DNA of 35,456 nucleotides from Tannerellaceae bacterium (lineage in GTDB: Bacteria; Bacteroidota; Bacteroidia; Bacteroidales; Tannerellaceae): positions 1 to 35,456 of the forward strand of contig JAITRG010000171.1 of the NCBI GenBank assembly GCA_031288515.1, in the 5' to 3' direction. The position numbers and the translations under genes were made by a program. This document shows positions 17,011-24,648 of this stretch, piece after piece (within the stretch, counting starts at the first letter, position 1; each line of letters starts with the position of its first letter). Under the pieces are notes generated by a model. The model searched no databases. It was not told where the DNA came from and saw only the letters and a program-made list of their open reading frames with translations.

Positions 17011-17736
17011 ATGAAAAAAGTTGTATTATTCTCAATGCTTTTGGCTATCGTTTGTTCTTTCCCTGTGGCAGCACAGATAGCCAATACGCTCACGGCGAAA
17101 GAAAAGAGCGAAGGTTGGACGTTGCTGTTCGACGGAAAAAATTTCGATGGATGGCGTAAATGCAATGCTGCGGAAATGGCAGCCAACTGGTCTGTCAACG
17201 ATAATGCCATGAAAGTAGCCCGCGGCGAAAAAGCCGGCTCGGGACAGGGTGGCGATATCTTATTCGCGAATAAAAAATTCGGCAATTTCGAACTCTCTGT
17301 CGACTGGAAAATCGAAAAGGAAGGTAATTCGGGTATTTTCTATTACATAGTGGAATATCCCGACAAACCGATTTACTATGCCGCCCCCGAAGTACAGGTG
17401 CTTGACAACTGGTATGCCGGCGACAATAAACTGACAAACCACCTGGCCGGTTCGTTGTATGATATACTTCCCGCCCTGCCGCAAAATGCCAAACCGGCCG
17501 GCGAGTGGAATACCATTGTTATCCGCGTAAAAGACGGGCATGCCACGCATACGCAGAATGGCGTAAAGGTAGTAGAATATACGCTTTGGGCGCCGGAATG
17601 GTATGGACTTGTGGCAAAAAGTAAATTCAAAGACTGGCCCGGTTTCAAAGAAGGCCCCGCCAGGGAAGGATATATCGGCCTGCAAGACCATGGATATGAT
17701 TGCTGGTTCCGCAATATTAAAATCCGCGAATTGTAA
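17011..17736 (+). CDS. Secreted DUF1080 (3-keto-disaccharide hydrolase-like) protein
   Basis: A 241-residue exported protein, with a signal peptide cut before QIANTL. From about residue 33 it has the DUF1080 concanavalin-like fold: GWTLLFDGKNFDGWRK at the start, NFELSVDWKIEKEGNSGIFYYI in the middle, and HGYDCWFRNIKIREL at the end. Members are found with glycoside-degrading and keto-sugar systems in Bacteroidota; some hydrolyse 3-keto-glycosides. Here it stands alone with its own promoter and a strong terminator, with no sugar genes next to it, so substrate and pathway cannot be inferred. Confidence 0.9.
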   Translation: MKKVVLFSMLLAIVCSFPVAAQIANTLTAKEKSEGWTLLFDGKNFDGWRKCNAAEMAANWSVNDNAMKVARGEKAGSGQGGDILFANKKFGNFELSVDWKIEKEGNSGIFYYIVEYPDKPIYYAAPEVQVLDNWYAGDNKLTNHLAGSLYDILPALPQNAKPAGEWNTIVIRVKDGHATHTQNGVKVVEYTLWAPEWYGLVAKSKFKDWPGFKEGPAREGYIGLQDHGYDCWFRNIKIREL

Positions 17737-17754
17737 ATCGTTTTCGATTCGCCC

Positions 17755-17801
17755 TTTATAAGACAAGAAGCCGGCCCGAAGCCGGCTTCTTGTCTTATAA
17801 A
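17755..17801. terminator. Perfect 21-bp hairpin, bidirectional terminator
   Basis: The left arm at 17755-17775 and the right arm at 17781-17801 are perfect complements over 21 bases, with the 5-nt loop CCGAA; the middle is AAGCCGGC/GCCGGCTT. It lies 18 bases after the DUF1080 stop and 10 bases from the end of the pseudogene coming from the other side. There is no T-tract beyond the TAAA at the ends, so termination is inferred from position and strength. Confidence 0.75.
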
Positions 17802-17811
17802 ATCACTGTCT

Positions 17812-18120
17812 TCACACATATTGTTCATGCGCTTTTTTTAGTTTTTCGGCTGTCTGTATATGCAGGATACGGTCGAGCGCCAGGGTTATCAGGTCTTTCC
17901 GGCGCTTTTTCATACCGTATACAAACCGTTGGTTGCGGTATTCTTTACGCGCTTTGACAATTTCGCCCATTTCCCAGTTTCTCGCTGCGCATCATCTGGA
18001 CGTCCATCTGTACGGTACGGCGGCTTATTCCTTTTGCGATACCTTCGTATAGCGCATCGGAACAAGCGTTCGCCAGATCGTCCAATGTCCATACCCTGAG
18101 ATGTCGCGTTGTATTTTTGC
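17812..18120 (-). pseudogene. Remnant of a WYL-domain transcriptional regulator
   Basis: No frame is open throughout, but two pieces in different frames match the WYL regulator family. The upstream piece reads WTLDDLANACSDALYEG, then GISRRTVQMDVQMMRSEKLG, the winged-helix N-terminus. The downstream piece reads KEYRNQRFVYGMKKRR, then DLITLALDRILHI, the heart of the WYL sensor domain, and ends at TGA 17814-17812. The joined fragment is about 300 bases, compared with about 900-1000 for the whole gene, so most of the linker and sensor is deleted and a frameshift lies at the junction near 17955-17985. Such regulators often control defence or stress genes. None adjoins it now, so its target may have been lost too. 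Confidence 0.75.
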
Positions 18121-18476
18121 ACTTATTTTACCTGATAATTAGAAAATCTTACTTTCGCATTATGGGAAGAGAGGCGTTTTTTTGAAGATAGTTTGCGAAA
18201 AAAGATAATTGATTAAAAATATTTTTCTTTTTTGAGAATATTTTCCATAGAAATTACACATTAAAACACCTGATACTGCTACTGTTTTATATTATGTTCG
18301 TTATGTGTAAGAAATGACAATAAAAATGATAATAATAACACTTTTACTATATAGAATGCTATTACTTTTGTCCTGTAGCTATAACGGTTTTTACAGCTAC
18401 TTGAGAATCGTAACAGAAAGAATACACCACAAAACAGTGTCGTTCGAAAATTTGATTTTATGAGACATGAACAAAT
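18121..18476. other. AT-rich upstream region of the fimbrial operon
   Basis: About 350 bases with no gene. It contains homopolymeric A and T runs and a GTAGCT/AGCTAC inverted repeat (18375-18380 with 18395-18400), just after the -7 box. I looked for the long inverted repeats that flank invertible promoters in this order and found none. Confidence 0.5.
18363..18370 (+). promoter_or_regulatory. -7 box of the fimbrial operon
   Basis: TACTTTTG fits TAnnTTTG, 107 bases before the first start codon. No TTTG stands 19-21 bases upstream (the local sequence there is ACACTTTT), so the promoter may be weak or need help. A 6-bp inverted repeat lies in the predicted leader. Confidence 0.45.
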
Positions 18477-19058
18477 ATGTATAGTATAGTATTTCATTTG
18501 GGGAAAAACCATTATTTCCGGATATTTATTATATGGATAATGATGATTCAGGGACTCTCTGCACAACAGCTTGGAGTGAAAAGTAATTTGTTGTATGACG
18601 CTACTTCCACATTCAATCTGGGACTGGAAATTGGTTTGGCTCCTAAATGGACGCTTGAATTGCCTGTCAACTATAATCCGTGGGATTTCCCCGAAAACCG
18701 CAAATTGAAGCATTGGGCGATACAGCCGGAAGCGCGTTATTGGTTCTGCGAAAAATTTAATGGGCATTTTATAGGATTGCACGCTACGGTAGCCGGTTAT
18801 AATGTTGGGGGGTTGAAAATCTTTGGCCTCGACAAACATCGTTATGAAGGGGAACTTTATGGCGGAGGTTTTTCATACGGATACCATTGGACTCTTACAG
18901 ACCATTGGAGTATTGAAGCGACGGCGGGCATAGGGTATCTGCGCCTCAGCCACGGCAAGTATCCCTGTGAAAAATGTGAAGATAAACTTGGCGATTTTTC
19001 AAAAAACTGGTTTGGGCCTGTCAAAGCGGGCGTTAGCGTCATCTATATTATTAAATAA
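18477..19058 (+). CDS. DUF3575 outer membrane-type accessory protein
   Basis: A 193-residue protein whose hydrophobic N-terminus (YFRIFIIWIMMIQGLSAQ) acts as a signal sequence. The rest shows alternating beta strands typical of a small outer-membrane barrel: LGVKSNLLYDATSTFNLGLEIGL, WTLELPVNYNPWDF, AIQPEARYWFCEKFNGHFIGLHA, and IEATAGIGYLRLSHGKY. DUF3575 proteins stand at the head of fimbrillin loci in Bacteroidales and probably help assembly or anchoring. It has two Cys (PCEKCED) in a loop. It is followed by a DUF3868 gene after 18 bases and so is first in the seven-gene operon. Confidence 0.85.
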   Translation: MYSIVFHLGKNHYFRIFIIWIMMIQGLSAQQLGVKSNLLYDATSTFNLGLEIGLAPKWTLELPVNYNPWDFPENRKLKHWAIQPEARYWFCEKFNGHFIGLHATVAGYNVGGLKIFGLDKHRYEGELYGGGFSYGYHWTLTDHWSIEATAGIGYLRLSHGKYPCEKCEDKLGDFSKNWFGPVKAGVSVIYIIK

Positions 19059-19076
19059 GAGAAGGGAACCAATGAT

Positions 19077-20579
19077 ATGAAAAAGATATACAACTGCATA
19101 ATTGTTTTGGCAGGCATACTGTTTGCCACAACCTTTGGCAGTAACGCCCAAACGGAGTCTGTCATCTTCGACGGGCAAATCCCGGTAAAAATACAACGCT
19201 TACGCCAGGTGGAAGATTCCGTTCAATTGATAATGGATATTGATTTGGCAAACGTGAAAATCGGCACGGAGCGGGCGCTTGTGCTTACGCCTGTATTGAT
19301 CTCGCCGCAAGGGCGCGAGGTGAAGTTGAAAAACGTCATGCTAAACGGACGCCAACGCCATAAGGTCTTCAAACGCGGAGTAACGTTGAACGGTTGGGAG
19401 CGCGAAGTTGAAAAGGCGCACTACGGCGTGGTTCCTCTCACTAAAGAAAACCGTAAGGTATACCGTTATACGCAATCGGTTGCTTTCGAGAACTGGATGC
19501 GTGAAGCGCAGATGAATATGGAAACAGACTTATGCGGTTGCGCGGCGGGGAGCGTACAACGGATAGCTTCCGAAAAAATAGCCAGCCGCATTGTGCTCGA
19601 AGGGGCGAAAGAATACCGCGTCCTGCCCAACGTGGCGTATATCCGTCCGGTAGCGGAGCAGGTAAAAGCGCGCAGCGAATCGTCCGACGTATTCCTCGAT
19701 TTCCCGGTGGCCCGTACGGAAATTAACCCGGGATTCGGGAACAACCCTCGCGAACTGGCCAAGATAGAACAGATTATGAACGAGATACGTACGGATAAGA
19801 ACCTTACCGTAACGGGCGTAATGATCACCGGTTATGCCTCGCCCGAAGGGGATGTGAATTTAAACGACCGGTTATCGCGCGGCCGCGCCGAGGCTTTGCG
19901 GAGCTATCTGTCGATGCGTGCAGGCATATCGGACCATTTATACCAGATTGGCTTTGGCGGCGAAGACTGGGAAGGCTTGGCCCTGTTAGTGCAAAATTCG
20001 CATATCGAACCCAAAGGCACGATTCTGTCTATCATTAATTATTACAACCCGGCGGAGCGTAAGAACCGTTTGAAGGCATTGAACGGGGGGCGTACCTATC
20101 AGCAGTTGTTACATACGCTATACCCCCGGTTGAGGCGGGTGGCGGCAAAGATAGACTACAACGCAAAGAACTTTCAGGTGGAAGAGGCCCGGCAGATCAT
20201 CAAGACGCATCCGAAGCAGTTGAGCCTGAACGAAATGTTCCTGGTGGCCAATACCTATCCGGAAGGCAGTAAAGAGTTCATGGAGGTATTTGAGGTTGCC
20301 GTAAGGATATTCCCGGACGATCCGGTTGCCAACCTGAACGCCGCCGCTTCCGCCTTATTGACGAAAGACTCCTCCCGTGCCGAACGCTATTTACGGAAGG
20401 CTGACAAGAGCGCTCCCGAATACTATAATAACCTTGGCGTTTTAAGTATGATGCAGGGAAATAATGCAAGAGCCAAAAATTTATTTCAGCGTGCATCCGA
20501 ATCGGGTATAGACGTTGCAACAAGGAATTTGGAAGAATTGCGCAAGAAGGAGAATGCTGATAAACAGCTTAAAAATTAA
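19077..20579 (+). CDS. DUF3868/OmpA-like/TPR protein of fimbrial locus
   Basis: A 500-residue exported protein (signal peptide to about residue 24, SNAQTE). It has an N-terminal DUF3868 region (about 30-190), with a CGC motif near 150. An OmpA-like segment (about 215-340) carries TGYASPEGDVNLNDRLSRGRAEAL, the peptidoglycan-binding type of motif. C-terminal TPR-like helices (about 385-490) include PEYYNNLGVLSMMQGNNARAKNLF. The combination suggests an outer-membrane or periplasmic anchor that links the fimbrial system to the cell wall and binds partners through TPR. That role is inferred. It sits 18 bases after the DUF3575 gene and 82 bases before the major fimbrillin. Confidence 0.85.
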   Translation: MKKIYNCIIVLAGILFATTFGSNAQTESVIFDGQIPVKIQRLRQVEDSVQLIMDIDLANVKIGTERALVLTPVLISPQGREVKLKNVMLNGRQRHKVFKRGVTLNGWEREVEKAHYGVVPLTKENRKVYRYTQSVAFENWMREAQMNMETDLCGCAAGSVQRIASEKIASRIVLEGAKEYRVLPNVAYIRPVAEQVKARSESSDVFLDFPVARTEINPGFGNNPRELAKIEQIMNEIRTDKNLTVTGVMITGYASPEGDVNLNDRLSRGRAEALRSYLSMRAGISDHLYQIGFGGEDWEGLALLVQNSHIEPKGTILSIINYYNPAERKNRLKALNGGRTYQQLLHTLYPRLRRVAAKIDYNAKNFQVEEARQIIKTHPKQLSLNEMFLVANTYPEGSKEFMEVFEVAVRIFPDDPVANLNAAASALLTKDSSRAERYLRKADKSAPEYYNNLGVLSMMQGNNARAKNLFQRASESGIDVATRNLEELRKKENADKQLKN

Positions 20580-20661
20580 ATCGACACAACTTATTTGCAA
20601 TTTCAATTGTTATAAATTCAGAATTAAGAAATGTTTTATTAATTATTAAATTCGAGTAGAA

Positions 20662-22113
20662 ATGAAAAAGATGTTTAAATTATTTATGTGTGCCACCGTT
20701 ATTGTGGCCGGTTTTACGGCTTGCTCCGAAGAGGTAACCCCTATTCCGGATTCTTCAATCAAAGGCGAGACTGAAACCGGGCTTTTAACCGTAAACTTTA
20801 AGGAAGCCGCACCGCTGACGCGGGCCAGCGGCGATAAGGATGACAACGCTACTGATGCTGAGCGTAAAGTGCGCGATGTAACGATTCTTGTATTTAATAC
20901 GCAGGGTGTTTGTAAAGTGGATACTACAATTAATCTTAGCGGTTTGATTCCAAGCACAGACGCCACTACTCCAAACAAATACAAAGCCGTTAAAATTGTG
21001 GTGCCGTTAGGAAATCATAATGTGTATGCCGGTATTAACCTGACCTCCGGCGACGCAAATAAAATGAAAGAAGTACTGGGAGGAAAGGGAACGGTAAATG
21101 GCGTATCGAAGTATGTATGGTTTGGAACAAACGAGAGTACGCCGACGGTTGACGCAATTAAAGTATTATGTAAAACAGACGAATTCCCGATGTTTGCCTC
21201 TGAAGCTCAATCTATCAACATTAAGGCGCAGCCGCTGGAAAGCGTGGATGCAGTGAATGCGGTTACAATTCCTGTGGATCGTATGGTTGCAAAAGTTACG
21301 GTTCAAAAAGGGGATAAATTTAGCGGCGACAATTTAAAAGCTGCAGGCGCTGCATTTGATGGTGCAAGCGTGAAATGGGCTTTAGGTAATCTGAATGGTA
21401 AAATTTATCCTTATGGCAAGGTTAATTTCGGTACGGCTACTTTCGGACAAGACCCTAATTTTGATTATCCCGATTCACTTGGACTTCCTGCCGGTAAAGC
21501 ATATTGTGCGGCAAACTTTGTGAATGACTTTCAGACTACGGATACCGACTGGAATAAATGGACGGGTTTTACTACCGTTATTGATGATAATGGTAAAGCG
21601 GTTAAAGACCGTACGGCTAAATATGCCCCGGAAAATAATTCTAAGCGAAAGAGATTGGGAGAAAGCACCTTTGCTGCAATCCAGGTTAAATTTGCTCCGG
21701 ATTCAATATTTTCATATACTGCTGGCGACCCGGCTCCGGTAAAAGTGACGGGATATACTCCTAATCTTAGCGCTAATGTAACATATCATGCGGTAGAAGC
21801 CGGTTCAATGTATTATTTCAAGGATAAAGCTGACGCTGAGGCGTATGCGGCATTCGTGAAGGCTCCAATGAAAACATATTACGGGCAATATTGTTTCTAT
21901 CATTTAATGCTGGGTAAAGGTAACGACGAAAAAGGTATTACCAAACGTAACCATTTTTATGCGCTTACACTGAACCGTATCACCGGAATTGGCTCTCCAA
22001 CAGGGGAGATAGACGATGTTGACAATACGTCCGACAACCGGGCTTTACTTGATGTAACTCTCGCGATTAATGCATGGGCGCTTGAAGAAGAAGGCGTAGA
22101 CCTGGAAAAATAA
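20662..22113 (+). CDS. Major fimbrillin, FimA/Mfa1 type
   Basis: A 483-residue pilin of type V fimbriae. It is made as a lipoprotein: the signal peptide ends at Cys21 (GFTACSEE). The propeptide ends at a likely gingipain-like cleavage site, Arg54 in PLTRASGD, at which arginine-specific cleavage would release the first strand and open the groove for donor-strand exchange. The N-terminal fimbrillin domain begins VRDVTILVFNTQG, and the C-terminal Mfa1 domain includes YYGQYCFYHLMLGKG and NHFYALTLNRITGIG. A strong hairpin directly follows its stop codon, in line with it being made in greater amounts than the other subunits. Confidence 0.88.
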   Translation: MKKMFKLFMCATVIVAGFTACSEEVTPIPDSSIKGETETGLLTVNFKEAAPLTRASGDKDDNATDAERKVRDVTILVFNTQGVCKVDTTINLSGLIPSTDATTPNKYKAVKIVVPLGNHNVYAGINLTSGDANKMKEVLGGKGTVNGVSKYVWFGTNESTPTVDAIKVLCKTDEFPMFASEAQSINIKAQPLESVDAVNAVTIPVDRMVAKVTVQKGDKFSGDNLKAAGAAFDGASVKWALGNLNGKIYPYGKVNFGTATFGQDPNFDYPDSLGLPAGKAYCAANFVNDFQTTDTDWNKWTGFTTVIDDNGKAVKDRTAKYAPENNSKRKRLGESTFAAIQVKFAPDSIFSYTAGDPAPVKVTGYTPNLSANVTYHAVEAGSMYYFKDKADAEAYAAFVKAPMKTYYGQYCFYHLMLGKGNDEKGITKRNHFYALTLNRITGIGSPTGEIDDVDNTSDNRALLDVTLAINAWALEEEGVDLEK

Positions 22114-22131
22114 GTATGTTTTATAAAAACA

Positions 22132-22182
22132 TTTATTTAGAAGTAACAAAGGCAATGGTTGCCTTTGTTACTTCTAAATAAA
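22132..22182 (+). terminator. Perfect 24-bp hairpin after the major fimbrillin gene
   Basis: Left arm 22132-22155 and right arm 22159-22182 are perfect complements over 24 bases, with only TGG in the loop. It begins 18 bases after the fimbrillin stop. There is no clear T-tract after the stem (ACTGATTTG follows), so it may be a leaky terminator or an RNA-stabilising 3' end. Confidence 0.75.
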
Positions 22183-22234
22183 ACTGATTTGTTGTTTATT
22201 GTTTAACAATCGGAATTGCAATAGAATAGAAAGA

Positions 22235-23215
22235 ATGAAACGATTACAAAAAATAGCCTGTTTCTTTACGGTAGCATTATTGTTGGCGTTTGTCCTTCAA
22301 TCATGTATAAAGGATGACTTGTCCGATTGTATGAAAGAAAAGCGAGTGTATTTTTCATTTTCATATAAGCCCGTTTCGAAAGCTTCGACAGGCGTCATAA
22401 AAGAAGGCATAGACCTGGCGGATGTTAAACGGGTGGATTTGTATATTTTTGATGAGAACGGGCTGTTTATAGAGAAAATCACAGATGAAAAGCCTGCTAT
22501 GAGCTTGGATTATTATATGATTGTCCCCGGTTTGAAATCAGGTAAATACAAGTTTGTTTCCTGGGGAAATCTGCAAAATCAATATACTGTTTCGCCGGAT
22601 GGGCTTATCCCCGGTAAAACGTCGATGAAAGAACTTCAGGTGTATCTTAACCGTATAACGGCAGATAAAGTAGCGAATGAGCCGTTAGCGCCTCTGTTTT
22701 ATGCTACGCACGCGGAAGAATATCTGGAGGTTAATACGATGGCAGATCAGAGCTTTCAATTGGATATGATTCAAGACACCTATACGATTAATGTAAAAGT
22801 GGTGGGGCTTACTGAAGAAATACGGAATAATAATACCTTTCGGTTGGAAATTTCCGACGATAATGATAAATACACGTTTGGTAATGAGTTTGTGCCATCC
22901 GGTCTTTTTACATATACATCGCTTTTTGCAAAAGAAACAGATACGCTGTCGGCACGCCTGACGGTTATGCGTCTTGCCGAGAATCGTGAACCGGTATTAT
23001 ATGTAACGGATACGAATCAGCCGGAAAAACGTCTTATTAAAAGCAATTTGGTTGAACTTCTTTTAGCCCTGCGCATCGTTCATGGGCTTACGATAGATTT
23101 CAAATATCAATATGAGTTCACGATAGAATATGTTTTAGACTCATCGCAAACGCTTGTTGCCGTTAATATAAATGGATGGGGATTGACGCCGGAAGAGGTT
23201 GATCTGGAATCCTGA
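22235..23215 (+). CDS. Fimbrial anchor subunit, FimB/Mfa2 type
   Basis: A 326-residue lipoprotein (lipobox LQSC, followed by IKDD), of the FimB/Mfa2 (DUF1812) family, which fixes the base of the fimbria in the outer membrane. Its domain pattern matches: the first strand VYFSFSYKPVSK, VDLYIFDENGLFIEKITD, the core GLKSGKYKFVSWGNLQNQY, and a C-terminal beta domain ending INGWGLTPEEVDLES. It has no Arg cleavage site, as expected for an anchor that keeps its lipid. The open frame extends to a TTG at 22199, but the ATG at 22235 starts directly before a typical signal (MKRLQKIACFF), so I use it. It comes 121 bases after the major fimbrillin, across the hairpin. Confidence 0.87.
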   Translation: MKRLQKIACFFTVALLLAFVLQSCIKDDLSDCMKEKRVYFSFSYKPVSKASTGVIKEGIDLADVKRVDLYIFDENGLFIEKITDEKPAMSLDYYMIVPGLKSGKYKFVSWGNLQNQYTVSPDGLIPGKTSMKELQVYLNRITADKVANEPLAPLFYATHAEEYLEVNTMADQSFQLDMIQDTYTINVKVVGLTEEIRNNNTFRLEISDDNDKYTFGNEFVPSGLFTYTSLFAKETDTLSARLTVMRLAENREPVLYVTDTNQPEKRLIKSNLVELLLALRIVHGLTIDFKYQYEFTIEYVLDSSQTLVAVNINGWGLTPEEVDLES

Positions 23216-23258
23216 AAGATAAGAGGAATAATAAACTTTCCCTAAATTGTTATGTTGT

Positions 23259-24629
23259 ATGAAGATGCATAATGTGAAACTACATATTTTGGTTTTGATG
23301 CTGTTCATGTCTTTTTCCTGTTCTTTTGAAGAGCAGGAAGTTCCCGGACCGCCGTCGCCGACAGATGAATTTGTCGACGCCATTATTCATATTTCCTCCC
23401 CCTCTTCGCCCTCTCCTTCTACATATGCATTAACCGATCCGGATGGAGAAAAAATGATAAAAGAAGTGGATGTGCTGGTCTTTAAAGAGTCGGGTTCGGA
23501 CGAATATTATGACTATCGAACCAGAACGACGGCAACCAATCCGCAACAAACAGATTTTAAGATATCGGTAAAGAAGTCGAAAAATAATGAAAAGTATCGT
23601 TTTGCAGTTGTAGCCAATGCAAGCGGAGCGGTGAGCAATGCTAATTTTACGACGTACGCTACAAAGAAACAGGTATACGCCCTTATTATATCCGACCTTT
23701 CGGGAAGCGATCGCTGGGATGCGACAGAAACGTCGCCGGGCATACCCGATAAACCGATCCCCATGTGGGGAGAAACAGGTACGCTGGTAGAAGTAACGGA
23801 TAATCTGCAACTACAGCCTGTTCATATGTTAAGAGCGCTGTCGCGCATAGACGTCGCAGTACGGCCGTCAGCTCAGAGTAAATTCCGTTTAACGGATGTT
23901 TATGTATATAACGGCAACAGGAAAGGACGGGTAATTCCGGATAAGGCAAATCTGCAGGGAGACAATGTTACAGGCGCAAGTATCCCGGTTGATAATAACC
24001 TGAAAGTAAAAGGCCCGATTGCATATACGTCTCTTTCGGAGACGGAATACAAACGAGAGATTTATTTGTATGAAGCCGACGCCGTAAAAGAGAATGAAGG
24101 CCTTCAGGCAACCTGTCTTGTCATTGGCGGTTATTATGCCTCAGGCGTTTCCGGGAAATCCTATTATCGGGTGGATTTTTTAGATAAAAAGAATAGTAAC
24201 CTGTCATTTAAACCAATCCTTCGTAATCATTGTTATACTATAAACATAGCAGATGTGCTGGATGAAGGATATACAACTCCGGAAGAAGCGTTTAATAAAA
24301 GAGGGATTAAGATGACAGTAGATATAGAATCTTGGGTAATGGGCGAAAGTCCGTATAACGCTACTCCCTATAATTTTGCAATTAACCGTAATTCGTTTGA
24401 AAACATAGGCGCCGGCTCGTTTAACGGTTCGTTTGTGTTGATAACGGAAGAACCGGGTGGCTGGACGTCTGCGGCGAGCGCGGGCGTTACATTAACTCCT
24501 TCATCCGGAACAACAACCGCCGCTACCGGCCAGGCAGTCAATTTTAAAGTGGCTGATACAGCTCAGGAACCCCTGTTTATTGATATTACATCCGGACCGA
24601 TAACAAAAAGAATAAAAATTACCCGATAA
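23259..24629 (+). CDS. Minor fimbrial subunit (fimbrillin family, lipoprotein)
   Basis: A 456-residue lipoprotein: a hydrophobic leader ending in FSCSFEEQ. The fimbrillin-like pattern EVDVLVFKESG, KYRFAVVANAS and PMWGET is found in the first half, and YYRVDFLDKKNSNLSFKPILRNHCYTINI in the middle, a motif that also occurs in the next gene. The last 80 residues form a BACON-like beta sandwich (GGWTSAASAGVTLTPSSG). It is probably an accessory subunit, like Mfa3 or Mfa4 of Porphyromonas, but orthology is uncertain. I start at ATG 23259 rather than the TTG at 23247, because it is preceded by a better context and gives MKMHNVKLH, a normal signal n-region. Confidence 0.8.
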   Translation: MKMHNVKLHILVLMLFMSFSCSFEEQEVPGPPSPTDEFVDAIIHISSPSSPSPSTYALTDPDGEKMIKEVDVLVFKESGSDEYYDYRTRTTATNPQQTDFKISVKKSKNNEKYRFAVVANASGAVSNANFTTYATKKQVYALIISDLSGSDRWDATETSPGIPDKPIPMWGETGTLVEVTDNLQLQPVHMLRALSRIDVAVRPSAQSKFRLTDVYVYNGNRKGRVIPDKANLQGDNVTGASIPVDNNLKVKGPIAYTSLSETEYKREIYLYEADAVKENEGLQATCLVIGGYYASGVSGKSYYRVDFLDKKNSNLSFKPILRNHCYTINIADVLDEGYTTPEEAFNKRGIKMTVDIESWVMGESPYNATPYNFAINRNSFENIGAGSFNGSFVLITEEPGGWTSAASAGVTLTPSSGTTTAATGQAVNFKVADTAQEPLFIDITSGPITKRIKITR

Positions 24630-24648
24630 TTCAGAAAAGAATAAGAAA

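Noticed and set aside
17860..18099. Plus-strand 79-residue frame
   Set aside because: It is the reverse of the WYL pseudogene; the protein match is on the minus strand.
18121..18476. Invertible promoter of the fimbrial operon
   Set aside because: No long flanking inverted repeats and no recombinase gene were found; only a 6-bp inverted repeat is present.
18279..18839. Minus-strand 186-residue reading frame
   Set aside because: It is antisense to the DUF3575 gene and its upstream region and has no recognisable domain or start signal.
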